DNA from: a virus
IMG/VR virus record: IMGVR_UViG_3300042515_002448
Coordinates: 1 to 64,000 of that record
Direction: 5' to 3' (one strand)
Length of the DNA stretch: 64,000 bases
The notes under the pieces are model-generated. The model saw only the letters and a program-made list of their open reading frames with translations. It was not told the DNA's origin and made no database searches. Of the stretch, positions 10,701-17,491 are shown piece after piece. Both the position numbers and the translations under genes were made by a program. Positions within the stretch are counted from its first letter, which is position 1. Every line of letters begins with the position of its first letter.

Positions 10701-11564
10701 GCTGCAACAAATGCAGCAGGGTCAGTATATAGAGACATATCGATAGTTTTTAGTAGGTCTGTTGCTCCTGTAATAAATAATCTCATTTCAGGAGGATCTA
10801 AGCAGATAGTTAAAAATCAAACCTACTCTACAACAACCCCCCTCATAAAGGTTGAGTCTTCTGGAGCTCCTACCAGTTACGCTTGTATAGGTACTCTGCC
10901 TGTAGGCTTGGTGTTTAACCAGAGTACAGGGGTGTTGACAGGCTCTGTGGCTGATAATGTTGCGGCAGGTCCTTATCAAGTATCATTTACAGCAACAAAT
11001 GCCTCGGGCACGTCTACAGCCGTAGCTTACACGCTGATTGTTCCTATAGCCATCACCGGACCTGCAAATAACAGCTCATATACTCTAACTACAGGTGTAA
11101 ACTACCCAAACATATTTTCTGTGACTACCTCAGGTCTACTTGCTGGGGCGGGAGCAGCAACGGTCACTGTAACAGGACTGCCTACAGGCCTAACAGGGAG
11201 CACAACCATTCAAGGTACACCTACAGTAGCTGGAACATATGCTGTGACCATAACCGCAAGTACAACCAATTACGGAAGCCATACTAGAACAGTAGGTATA
11301 GTGGTGAATCCTGCTGTCACAGCCTATAGTATTTCGGGGAGAGTTGTGGACGCTCAAGGAACTGGTGTTCCTGGAGTGGCTATTTTTGCATACACAGGAA
11401 AATCCACCACCACTGCAGCTAACGGAACATATACATTACCGGCTGTTCCGACAGGAACTTACAATATAACACCGTCTTTTGCAGGTAAAACCATAACTCC
11501 AGCTTACTTGACAGTCACTGTATCAAATACAAACGTAACTGGAATAAATTTCACAAGTACGTAA
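7710..11564 (+). CDS. Giant fibre/adhesin with Ig-like repeats and carboxypeptidase-regulatory-like C-terminus
   Basis: 1284 aa. The N-terminus carries the family motif ANSLTAYPFKARG (about 9-21), and a degenerate INNVKPDNSGS lies near 233. The second half contains at least four cadherin-like/putative Ig repeats with the signature 'P-x-G-L/F-x-h-x-x-x-[ST]-G-x-h-x-G': PAGLSFDRATGKLTG (about 756), PPGLTFNSTTGKITG (about 858), PLGFTLDSSSGKFYG (about 959) and PVGLVFNQSTGVLTG (about 1063). A related repeat follows near 1157. Residues about 1207-1284 (SISGRVVDAQGTGVPGV, then AANGTYTLPAVPTGTYNI) fit a carboxypeptidase-regulatory-like domain. Such domains usually bind carbohydrate or cell surfaces, so host adsorption is the likely role. 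Confidence 0.65.
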   Translation: MAALEYLTANSLTAYPFKARGATTTSSVNPVQQNWFYDILFVSYADSIRSVYISNIAKTQTGDLVLTFSNLETGTPISPSVTIVSAALQDHRANLTSSFVGFSYSSFSVKFVFGAGIVTIPSGFSQNYTPEETTLASPAVVLKSPKINSIVVASYTSDVDPAGKIRQFAAPVRRFYYNSPTDFSPTARIRPKSNIVFRTDTTTQGELWVIRGAGAGLYDPCSVPAEGFSDLYTINNVKPDNSGSMYFNVSGCYTADVLTDNTSVLYNSLSPSNNPLTPYKAFTVQTNTGTKNFNATSPGSTLVIENFCTPRCAPENLAAFAHYLNRVSDGVIELNKIAAQNTETRGKGTATGLVFTAKSFCLQGNPFYRGSDNPTDLNYVQCGEKFIQNYHEGRHIQLAYPNGTIRTHMIVSYISDTSVLLDSAPAATGDGVWFCVLDNGAVSNINVAVADYNLLSSGFLTPYFQVKYTTTEGYASGGKYVTFLAVVVAVYNPSKSLVKVKSIFASGNFIQQGVFKIRTASGITQATVPEVNIGCNQYAFIEAVYYIECGTAGQTFTISVDDITTVPHKPIGVPYVLPGVNGVSCPDPTGDSKLFRAYQGRAFPYAQSVSTPTAQITLSTGTTQYTLNGSVPDWFNVNSLYNPSTYTLTLSSSQIPTSKVNQRYSLYYKSTDGAVPGSIYQFIIDYVALPEITAPLSATYTSNNPLQITKTGVYTATLPIFQANATNMSKLSADFSLEDNASFKYSLKLFGAQDNTLPAGLSFDRATGKLTGTLAPSVAVGTLYRFVLTAENPAGQATNPQDIYVLVQQTSRPVVTLSKPSPVTANNITTYTNDAPLIACTSPDIPIFGYTLVVKAGVFPPGLTFNSTTGKITGKITATAAGYVSCEVYANNPAGRSEFPEPFTINYTTFNAPTLTSPAAGAIITTGFTTTTTVNSPLFVVAANVVGSLQNTYSCTSNNIPLGFTLDSSSGKFYGLLDPSLVPTNQSITSVSYALRVAATNAAGSVYRDISIVFSRSVAPVINNLISGGSKQIVKNQTYSTTTPLIKVESSGAPTSYACIGTLPVGLVFNQSTGVLTGSVADNVAAGPYQVSFTATNASGTSTAVAYTLIVPIAITGPANNSSYTLTTGVNYPNIFSVTTSGLLAGAGAATVTVTGLPTGLTGSTTIQGTPTVAGTYAVTITASTTNYGSHTRTVGIVVNPAVTAYSISGRVVDAQGTGVPGVAIFAYTGKSTTTAANGTYTLPAVPTGTYNITPSFAGKTITPAYLTVTVSNTNVTGINFTST

Positions 11565-11565
11565 T

Positions 11566-12891
11566 ATGTCAATAGGGACACTCACAAAAAACAATCAAAA
11601 CCAGTATAGAAGATACCCCATCAAACAGGGAGGTCTGTTTCAGTCTACTGACGGTTTTATTGTTTCTGATGCTGCCATAGTCAATTGCAGAGTCACCACC
11701 ATTTTTGGAAAACACAGGCTTTATATTAAGCAAATATTTAATAAAAACGGAATAATCAAAATTACTCTCGCCACTATTTCTAGTGTTGCGGAGGATAATG
11801 ATGTGGCTATTGGGGTTTTTTCAGGAGAGCTTACTGATGATTTTATCACACTACCCCTCACTCCGTTTTTGCCTTACGTTTCAGGCACAATAACTTTAGG
11901 GTCTATATCTACCTTAAAAGCGTTAAGTAGAATTATCTTTTTTACTAAAGAAAATACTGAACTAGAAGAGTCTACTATTTTTTGCTATACGAGACCTAAA
12001 GTAACTAGTATACAAGACAATCAAAAAAACAAAATAACAGGACACGTAAATTTTGGCACTCTTACGAATGTGGTAAAGACAACCAACTACGCTGCCGGAG
12101 GCGTACAGTTGGCGGTACAGACTCCAGCTAGTGTCTTTAATCCTGCAGACAAGTCGTCTGCTTTGGGAAATTGCGACAAGCCTGCAATTAAAAATATAAA
12201 TGGCGTACTTCCGTCGCCAGAAAATAAGGACGCAAAAGCAGCGAACGACGGTAACATCTACATTGTAGGTGTAAAGCCGCTACTTTTTTACGGTACTGCT
12301 TCGTTAAACTCTCCTCCGTATACCCCAGGAGTATTATCTGTCGAAACTACTGGAGTTACATTGAGTTCTTTGTGTGCTCAAAAAACGGTGTTATTACCTC
12401 CAGTAAACATAGGAGGCTTCACACTAGACACACCAGAATATCGCGACAAATACTACAGTAAGCCTGCGCTGACGAAGCATGTGGAAGAAGGATATCCGTC
12501 CATCATACCGTCACGCAGGGCAAGTAATTTTAACTCCACCTCAAGGCCTGAGTATTACTATTGGCCTCAGTTTGTTAAAGAAGAGTACTATGCGTATTGG
12601 CCTTTGATTGCTCCCTCAGTTCCGGATATCTTGCAGGCTTCTATAGCCTCAGGCAAACTCACGGTCGTATTCAAAGCACCAACAACAGGAGGAAACTCTG
12701 CAATAGCAAACTATCAATACTCTCTAGATGGAGGAACCACTTACATTACCAGAACTGTCGACTCAGACAATCCTCGACTGACAGACTCTCCTCTGATTGT
12801 GTCTGCGGTCAGTCCAGTTAATTTTACTTTAAGAGCAGTTAACACATCTGGTGAAGTTGGAGCCGCAACAGCTCCTTTAAGAATATCGTAA
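11566..12891 (+). CDS. Tail fibre-type protein with C-terminal fibronectin III-like domain
   Basis: 441 aa. The N-terminus has the family motif in the form NQNQYRRYPIKQGG (about 10-23). A mid-protein INGVLPSPENK...GNIYIVG segment (about 211-235) matches the shared internal motif but with an insertion. The last 90 residues (from PSVPDILQASIASGKLTVVF through NFTLRAVNTSGEVG) look like one fibronectin type III domain. It follows the giant gene by 1 bp and precedes the next family member by 1 bp. Probably a fibre or virion-surface protein. Confidence 0.55.
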   Translation: MSIGTLTKNNQNQYRRYPIKQGGLFQSTDGFIVSDAAIVNCRVTTIFGKHRLYIKQIFNKNGIIKITLATISSVAEDNDVAIGVFSGELTDDFITLPLTPFLPYVSGTITLGSISTLKALSRIIFFTKENTELEESTIFCYTRPKVTSIQDNQKNKITGHVNFGTLTNVVKTTNYAAGGVQLAVQTPASVFNPADKSSALGNCDKPAIKNINGVLPSPENKDAKAANDGNIYIVGVKPLLFYGTASLNSPPYTPGVLSVETTGVTLSSLCAQKTVLLPPVNIGGFTLDTPEYRDKYYSKPALTKHVEEGYPSIIPSRRASNFNSTSRPEYYYWPQFVKEEYYAYWPLIAPSVPDILQASIASGKLTVVFKAPTTGGNSAIANYQYSLDGGTTYITRTVDSDNPRLTDSPLIVSAVSPVNFTLRAVNTSGEVGAATAPLRIS

Positions 12892-12892
12892 T

Positions 12893-13624
12893 ATGGCAAT
12901 TAACGACGCTTTAAACTACCAGAATGAGAATGAGCTATCAGGATATCCTTTACGTCAAGGTCTTGAGGTAGCTAATGTGATTTCCGACGCCAGTTTTATT
13001 CAGTTTGATAACTTTGTTCCTGTCCTTAAAACTATATTAGTTGACGCCGACAAGATAACTGTTTCTGTCTTGTTTGACTCTGGATTGATAGACAATATAA
13101 CTTTCTTAAAGAGCAACTACAGCGAAATTTTAAATTTTGTTAGAGTCTATCAAGTAGATCCCTATAACCCAACAAACATACACTATAGGTTTCTAGGAAC
13201 ACTTACGTTTGGCTCAGGATTACCTAGACTTTGGAGTGCTTATGTGGGCAGGAAGATTGTTTTTGATGTGCCGTTCACCCCTGAGACAGTAAGAAGCATA
13301 CCTTCGTCTGGAGGAGTATATACTTTTGATGGTTGTTACGGAGCCGTCGACCTAGGGAGCACACAGGAAGATTCTTCCATATTCTATAATTCTGTACCTG
13401 CCTCACGAAGCCTGGTGTTCAACGCTGTAGCAGGTCACGTGGTTGAGTCTGTTTCTTCTCCTGGATTAAAAATGATAAACCTGGTCAAACCTCTAAATAA
13501 TAACATAAATATTATTTCTAACGACGTCATTAAATTTAACTCTTTCAATGCAGCCTCACTCACTATTGATCTAGTTGCAGGCAGTCCTAGCGGAGCTTTT
13601 AAATTACCTAACTTGAATAACTAA
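12893..13624 (+). CDS. Tail fibre-type protein, 'N-x-L-x-x-YP' family member
   Basis: 243 aa. The N-terminal family motif reads NENELSGYPLRQGLE (about 11-25), the clearest copy of the consensus. The internal motif is reduced to MINLVKPLNNNINIISND near the C-terminus (about 196-213). It lacks the coiled-coil tail seen in the 6.8 kb member. Its stop codon TAA overlaps the next ATG by one base (TAATG), which points to translational coupling. Probably structural. Confidence 0.5.
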   Translation: MAINDALNYQNENELSGYPLRQGLEVANVISDASFIQFDNFVPVLKTILVDADKITVSVLFDSGLIDNITFLKSNYSEILNFVRVYQVDPYNPTNIHYRFLGTLTFGSGLPRLWSAYVGRKIVFDVPFTPETVRSIPSSGGVYTFDGCYGAVDLGSTQEDSSIFYNSVPASRSLVFNAVAGHVVESVSSPGLKMINLVKPLNNNINIISNDVIKFNSFNAASLTIDLVAGSPSGAFKLPNLNN

Positions 13625-14493
13625 TGAAACAAGTAATTGACTGGTTAAATGCTAACGAGCTGCGGGCCTACCCTTTGGTTAATACATCCTCTAGACCAGA
13701 AGAGTTTAAAGACAGCTTCATATTAGATTTGCAGCTAAACACACAAGATATCGACATCGGCTCTTCAGTCGTATACCTGACTCGTGTTGTTAGCTATCCT
13801 TCAGGAGAAGTTGCTGTAAGCTTCGGTACGCAGACCAAGCAGATAGCATCTTTTCTAATTCCTGGAGGAGAAAAGATATATCCATTATATTTGCGAAATC
13901 CGGACGGCAATCTGGCTGTTTTTGGCTCTGGAGTCATAGACTATATAAACAACACAAGCACAATAAAGACCAAGGATTATCTAATGCCTGTCGAACCTTC
14001 TGTATGTTTCCAGCTTGACGCTATGTGGCTTGGAGTAGATGGCTTCAATATTTCTCCTGAAAAAATAACAGAACCGTCTGGAAACTCTCCAAAACTGCCT
14101 CTACAGAATGCTACAACGCTATCTTATACTCAGGGAGACGTAGTTCTTCAGGAAGGCTACAACTTTAGAGTTAATGCAGCTAAAGGTGTTATAGACTTAG
14201 CTGTAGGAACAAACTACGGCATGAAAATGGGATGCAATACCAACTTCCTTGATCCTGCGCAATGCGACTGCGATACGGTAGTTTCAACCATCAATGGGGT
14301 ACCTCCAGATGTTGCGGGCAACTTTAGGCTTGTGGCGGGTACAGATATTGTTATAACTTCAGGAACATCTGTTTCCACACAATTTCAAGATGCTTTTAAC
14401 GAGACATCTAACAATAACACAATATTCGTAGGATTCTCATTCCAAGCTAATGATCTTTGTGCTCCTCTCAATATAACTCCAACATTACTATAA
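13624..14493 (+). CDS. Tail fibre-type protein, 'N-x-L-x-x-YP' family member
   Basis: 289 aa. The family N-terminus reads LNANELRAYPLVN (about 8-20). The internal motif is a near-perfect INGVPPDVAGNFRLVAGTD (about 224-242), preceded by a CDCD pair. Beta-rich between these points; no enzymatic signature. Motif order and spacing match the 6.8 kb gene, so these two are probably the closest paralogues. Likely part of the virion surface or fibre network. Confidence 0.5.
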   Translation: MKQVIDWLNANELRAYPLVNTSSRPEEFKDSFILDLQLNTQDIDIGSSVVYLTRVVSYPSGEVAVSFGTQTKQIASFLIPGGEKIYPLYLRNPDGNLAVFGSGVIDYINNTSTIKTKDYLMPVEPSVCFQLDAMWLGVDGFNISPEKITEPSGNSPKLPLQNATTLSYTQGDVVLQEGYNFRVNAAKGVIDLAVGTNYGMKMGCNTNFLDPAQCDCDTVVSTINGVPPDVAGNFRLVAGTDIVITSGTSVSTQFQDAFNETSNNNTIFVGFSFQANDLCAPLNITPTLL

Positions 14494-14497
14494 TCTT

Positions 14498-14821
14498 ATG
14501 AGTAATCCTTCAGAAAAAAATTTGATACTGTCCAGCGTCAATCAGGTGTTATCTTTGGTTAAAGGTAATCCTCAGATCGCATCAACTCTTCCAAAACTCG
14601 CTCCTCTGCTTACTTTGGAGGAAGCTAGTACTCCGAACAAGTCTTGTAACTGCTCTATGAACGTTACAACACCGGCAGGCAGCAAGCAGGTGACGGAGTC
14701 CATTTTATCGTCTCTGAATAATGACGATTTCACAGCAATTAAAAACATTTTAGCTTTAGATAAACTGTGTTACTATAAGAGAAACAGTGCTGAGAATAAA
14801 CTAGAGCTAATTTGTGTTTAA
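14498..14821 (+). CDS. Small helical virion-associated protein, unknown
   Basis: 107 aa, 4 bp after the last fibre-family gene. Two helical segments flank a cysteine-containing patch (KSCNCSMNV). 'LPKLAPLLTLEEA' and 'LSSLNNDDFTAIKNILALD' look like interaction helices. No known family recognised. It might be a chaperone or small structural partner for the fibre proteins, from position alone. Confidence 0.4.
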   Translation: MSNPSEKNLILSSVNQVLSLVKGNPQIASTLPKLAPLLTLEEASTPNKSCNCSMNVTTPAGSKQVTESILSSLNNDDFTAIKNILALDKLCYYKRNSAENKLELICV

Positions 14822-14823
14822 TT

Positions 14824-15495
14824 ATGGAAGAAAAAGGACCATCTCAATTCTATACGCCAGCTTCTTCAGGAGATAGCAGGATTGTCTACAAAATCGCTAT
14901 TGACGCACAAGAAACTCTACAGACGTCCCGCATTCGCGCCAGGAATCCTCAGTCCAACTCGATTAATATTCCTTCTCTCACAATAGACGGCATACCTGGA
15001 GTTCCGTTTGAGCGAGGTATTCCTAATCCAGACACCTTCTATCAGGGAGAGGATATTGTCTATGATTTGTTTCTGTACTACGAAGGCGATTATGTGAAGG
15101 CTGCAGACTATGATGTTTTGGTTTCTGTTAAAACTTCGCCAAGAGCATCCAGCGCAGTTTGGACAGGCTCTATAGATAATGGAGTGTATCCTATCCCTAA
15201 CAACGAGGGTTACTTTGAGCTCTGGATCCCTTCGACAATAACTTCTACTTTTTTGGCAGGCTCATATTACCTGGATGTGCTTCTACAAGAACAAATAGGG
15301 CGAGGAAAAGGGAGATACGATCGTAAATACGTTTTGGTACGTACTGCATTTAATATAGAATTTAGCAACTTTTCAACAAATGCTGAGAGTGTTACCAATA
15401 CTACGCTCAGACAAGGAGTCGTGGGAGTGTGGCCTAATACTCCTGACACAATAGGAAGACCTGCTAGCACCCCATCTCTCGATCAGCACGCATAG
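14824..15495 (+). CDS. Structural protein at the end of the tail operon, unknown
   Basis: 223 aa from the ATG at 14824. An upstream in-frame ATG at 14812 overlaps the previous gene's end and is less likely. The sequence has an immunoglobulin-like feel (DTFYQGEDIVYDLFLYYEG, ...WIPSTITSTFLAGSYYLDVL), similar to beta-sandwich 'BppU-like N-terminal' domains of baseplate or fibre-base proteins. It is the last gene before the RNA cluster, so it probably ends the late tail transcript. Function inferred. Confidence 0.45.
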   Translation: MEEKGPSQFYTPASSGDSRIVYKIAIDAQETLQTSRIRARNPQSNSINIPSLTIDGIPGVPFERGIPNPDTFYQGEDIVYDLFLYYEGDYVKAADYDVLVSVKTSPRASSAVWTGSIDNGVYPIPNNEGYFELWIPSTITSTFLAGSYYLDVLLQEQIGRGKGRYDRKYVLVRTAFNIEFSNFSTNAESVTNTTLRQGVVGVWPNTPDTIGRPASTPSLDQHA

Positions 15496-15524
15496 TCGCT
15501 TTTTTAGCTTTTTTGTGGTATAAT
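15496..15524 (+). promoter_or_regulatory. Candidate sigma70-like promoter for the RNA cluster
   Basis: A perfect TATAAT box lies at 15519-15524 with TG two bases before it (TGG-TATAAT), directly after the tail operon and before a structured RNA candidate. The region where a -35 box should be (about 15496-15501, TCGCTT) matches the consensus poorly, so this would be an extended-type or activated promoter. Predicted from sequence only. Confidence 0.4.
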
Positions 15525-15529
15525 ACATT

Positions 15530-15665
15530 GATTAGGATTACTTAGCCTAAACAGCGACGAGTTCTTGCATTCTCGTAAAATAAAATGCAAGTGGTGGAAA
15601 GGTAACGTAATCTAACCATTACGTCCCCAACCCCACACACAGCTAAAAATTGTGTGTGGGGTTTT
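15530..15665 (+). ncRNA. Candidate structured small RNA upstream of tmRNA
   Basis: About 135 nt between a TATAAT box and a strong terminator, with no credible ORF. CTTGCATT (15564-15571) pairs with AATGCAAG (15584-15591). GATTAC (15536-15541) can pair with GTAATC (15607-15612). The second strand overlaps ACGTAAT (15605-15611), which can instead pair with ATTACGT (15618-15624), so two exclusive folds are possible. There is no T-loop or anticodon arm, so it is not an ordinary tRNA. Function unknown; it could be a phage sRNA or a leader. Confidence 0.4.
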
Positions 15666-15666
15666 C
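15631..15666 (+). terminator. Rho-independent terminator after the RNA candidate
   Basis: CCCCACACACA (15631-15641) pairs perfectly with TGTGTGTGGGG (15651-15661) around a 9-nt loop and is followed by TTTT. It separates the small RNA candidate from the tmRNA gene. Confidence 0.75.
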
Positions 15667-15710
15667 TATTACTTGCTTTTTTACCTGTTGGTGTAGTAAC
15701 CTTTCTATAT

Positions 15711-16130
15711 GGGCTCGTACTGGTTTCGACTGAGAGTTGGAATTACGGACCGCACGTCGAGGAAGTCTGGTTGGCCTCGTAAAAACATCTGGACAAAAAG
15801 CAAACGCCAACACTAACATTGTTGACTTCGCTCCTTCGGTTGAAGAAGCTGACGCGATTCTCGCTGCCTTCGGGTACGCAGACGCTGACGCTCTCCTCGC
15901 TGCCTAGGGAGTGCCTGAAGCTGACTGTCTGCTAAGCTTCAGGGTAACACGCAGCGGACTGGTTTGTGAAAGACTTAATCCTGCTTTCACATAACGAGAC
16001 AAATGGATTATCGAGAAAACGTAGCCTGCTTGTTGGCGACGTCTATTTAAACTAAAAAACAAAGCTAAACGTGTAGAAATCTGTAGTGAAGACGTTCAGG
16101 ACAGGGGTTCAACTCCCCTCGAGTCCACCA
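15711..16130 (+). ncRNA. ssrA: Transfer-messenger RNA (tmRNA), one-piece
   Basis: 420 nt. The 5' GGGCTCG pairs with 3' CGAGTCC, including the G3.U pair that alanyl-tRNA synthetase recognises. The 5' side has the tmRNA D-loop signature GGTTTCGAC; the 3' side has T-arm AGGGG-TTCAACT-CCCCT and encoded CCA. The resume codon is probably GCA at 15800-15802. The reading frame runs to TAG at 15905-15907 and encodes a 35-residue tag that starts ANANTNIVDF, contains DAILAA and ends DALLAA. A hairpin or pseudoknot strand pair (CCTGAAGCT / AGCTTCAGG) follows the tag. tmRNA with SmpB rescues stalled ribosomes and tags the product for ClpXP-type proteolysis. No smpB is seen here, so host SmpB would be needed. 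Confidence 0.93.
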
Positions 16131-16150
16131 TTTTCTGGGTGGGTAACAAT

Positions 16151-16194
16151 CTCCCTATCTCACAAGGGGTGTGAGGTAGGGAGAGTCTTTTTTA
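16151..16194 (+). terminator. Terminator after tmRNA
   Basis: A 13-bp stem (CTCCCTATCTCAC, 16151-16163, with GTGAGGTAGGGAG, 16171-16183, one G.T pair) is followed by a T-rich run. The downstream gene is on the opposite strand and ends at 16203, so the hairpin may terminate transcripts from both sides. Confidence 0.8.
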
Positions 16195-16202
16195 CCTGTC
16201 AG

Positions 16203-17477
16203 TTATTCTGCCACTATCTTGACGTTATGGCATGTCAGTTGAATCATGGTCAGCAACTGTTTCACATATTTCTCGTTTATGAAAGGAATGCCTATACCTA
16301 GATTCAAAAACATTTTACGGATTCCTTTTACAAACAAAAAACAAGATGTGAAGTATTTATCTTCAAGCTCAAAAGGGACAGCGTGCTCTTCAAAGTAGAC
16401 CATTCCACACCATATAAAGTCATCTTCATTTTTTTTACGTATCTGCTGTATATCCATTGTAAAGTTAGACAGCTGCTCTTCCTCGTTCTTTTTGATAAGG
16501 AAGTACGCTTTATCTCTTTTTACGTACGTTTTATTCTGTACAGTGAACTGCTGTTCTCGACTCTTCATCCAGAAATCAACAAGTTTTTGACCACTCTTTT
16601 TTTCTAGCTCTTGGACTTGCGTATAATTCAGCATAGGTACGTGGTTCTTCAACTCATCGTTACCTTGCTTGCCTATCATTAGATCTGTTAGATTTTGGAT
16701 AAAATTAGAGTGTTTGGCTTCACTCCATATTTTTATCAACTGTTCAGTGCCCAGGAGATCAGATAGCTGTACGGGTGTTGTATTCCAGTAGTCATTCTTA
16801 TAATTCCACGTATTGCCTATTTTGCCTTTAAGCTCGTTGAAATCCCTGACTATTTGTGTTCCTTGCTTGCCGTACCAGCCAAACTCTCCATTTATGAATA
16901 CTGTCTCTCTTTCGTGAATATCCGACAGCCTTGCCACTTCAAGAGAACATATATGCTTTGGAGAGGCGAATGTTGGTATAAACAGCGTCTTTTTGTATTT
17001 GTACTTGCTGTCTAGTTTTAGGTTAGGAAAAGCTTTAAGCACTCGCTCGTTCAAGTACCCTATTCTGTTACCTATCAAAGTAGGCATGCCTAGGTCTTCC
17101 AAGATGTCTTTGAAGTACATAATCTTGTCGTTATGCCGGGCTCTCGCAGATACCGCCTCCTGCAAGCTCATTATCCAGGCAGATTGAAACTGCATTATTT
17201 TTGCCTGGTCTCTGAAAAGAGTCTTTTCAGCATACTCAGAATATGGTAAATTGAAATCAAAACAGTCGGTGAAGTCTCTGCAGACAATACTGTAAAGCTT
17301 GTTCCAATCTTTAATTGGGAAAAAATCAAAAATATTACCAACGAAATCACTAGCCTTTGCTCTCGCATACCAGCCAAACAATGGAATTCGGACAAACTCA
17401 AAATCTGACGTGTTCGCTCCGAGTTTAGAGACTACGCTAGGTAAATTTATTTTAGAATTGAAAGAATTTAGTAACAT
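16203..17477 (-). CDS. Unknown protein, minus strand
   Basis: 424 aa. One of only two long minus-strand genes in the window. The sequence is rich in aromatics and lysine, with motifs such as IPLFGWYARAK near the start, TLFIPTFASPKHICSLEVAR in the middle, and FINGEFGWYGKQG. I do not recognise the family. The 'lead-in for moving between compressed regions of a template' type of toprim or primase feature was sought and not found. Its ATG lies 14 bp from the divergent 17492 gene, so the two promoters must overlap. Confidence 0.5.
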   Translation of the reverse strand: MLLNSFNSKINLPSVVSKLGANTSDFEFVRIPLFGWYARAKASDFVGNIFDFFPIKDWNKLYSIVCRDFTDCFDFNLPYSEYAEKTLFRDQAKIMQFQSAWIMSLQEAVSARARHNDKIMYFKDILEDLGMPTLIGNRIGYLNERVLKAFPNLKLDSKYKYKKTLFIPTFASPKHICSLEVARLSDIHERETVFINGEFGWYGKQGTQIVRDFNELKGKIGNTWNYKNDYWNTTPVQLSDLLGTEQLIKIWSEAKHSNFIQNLTDLMIGKQGNDELKNHVPMLNYTQVQELEKKSGQKLVDFWMKSREQQFTVQNKTYVKRDKAYFLIKKNEEEQLSNFTMDIQQIRKKNEDDFIWCGMVYFEEHAVPFELEDKYFTSCFLFVKGIRKMFLNLGIGIPFINEKYVKQLLTMIQLTCHNVKIVAE

Positions 17478-17485
17478 AGTATAAT
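17458..17485 (+). promoter_or_regulatory. Sigma70-like promoter, possibly leaderless
   Basis: TTGAAA (17458-17463), a 16-bp spacer and TATAAT (17480-17485) lie directly before the ATG at 17492. With a usual start about 7 nt after the -10 box, the transcript would begin at or next to the ATG. The -35 box lies inside the 5' end of the divergent gene. Confidence 0.5.
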
Positions 17486-17491
17486 GAAATC

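Noticed and set aside
15530-15618. A tRNA ending in TAACCA before the terminator
   Set aside because: The acceptor-like pairing has a bulge and there is no T-loop, D-arm or anticodon arm.
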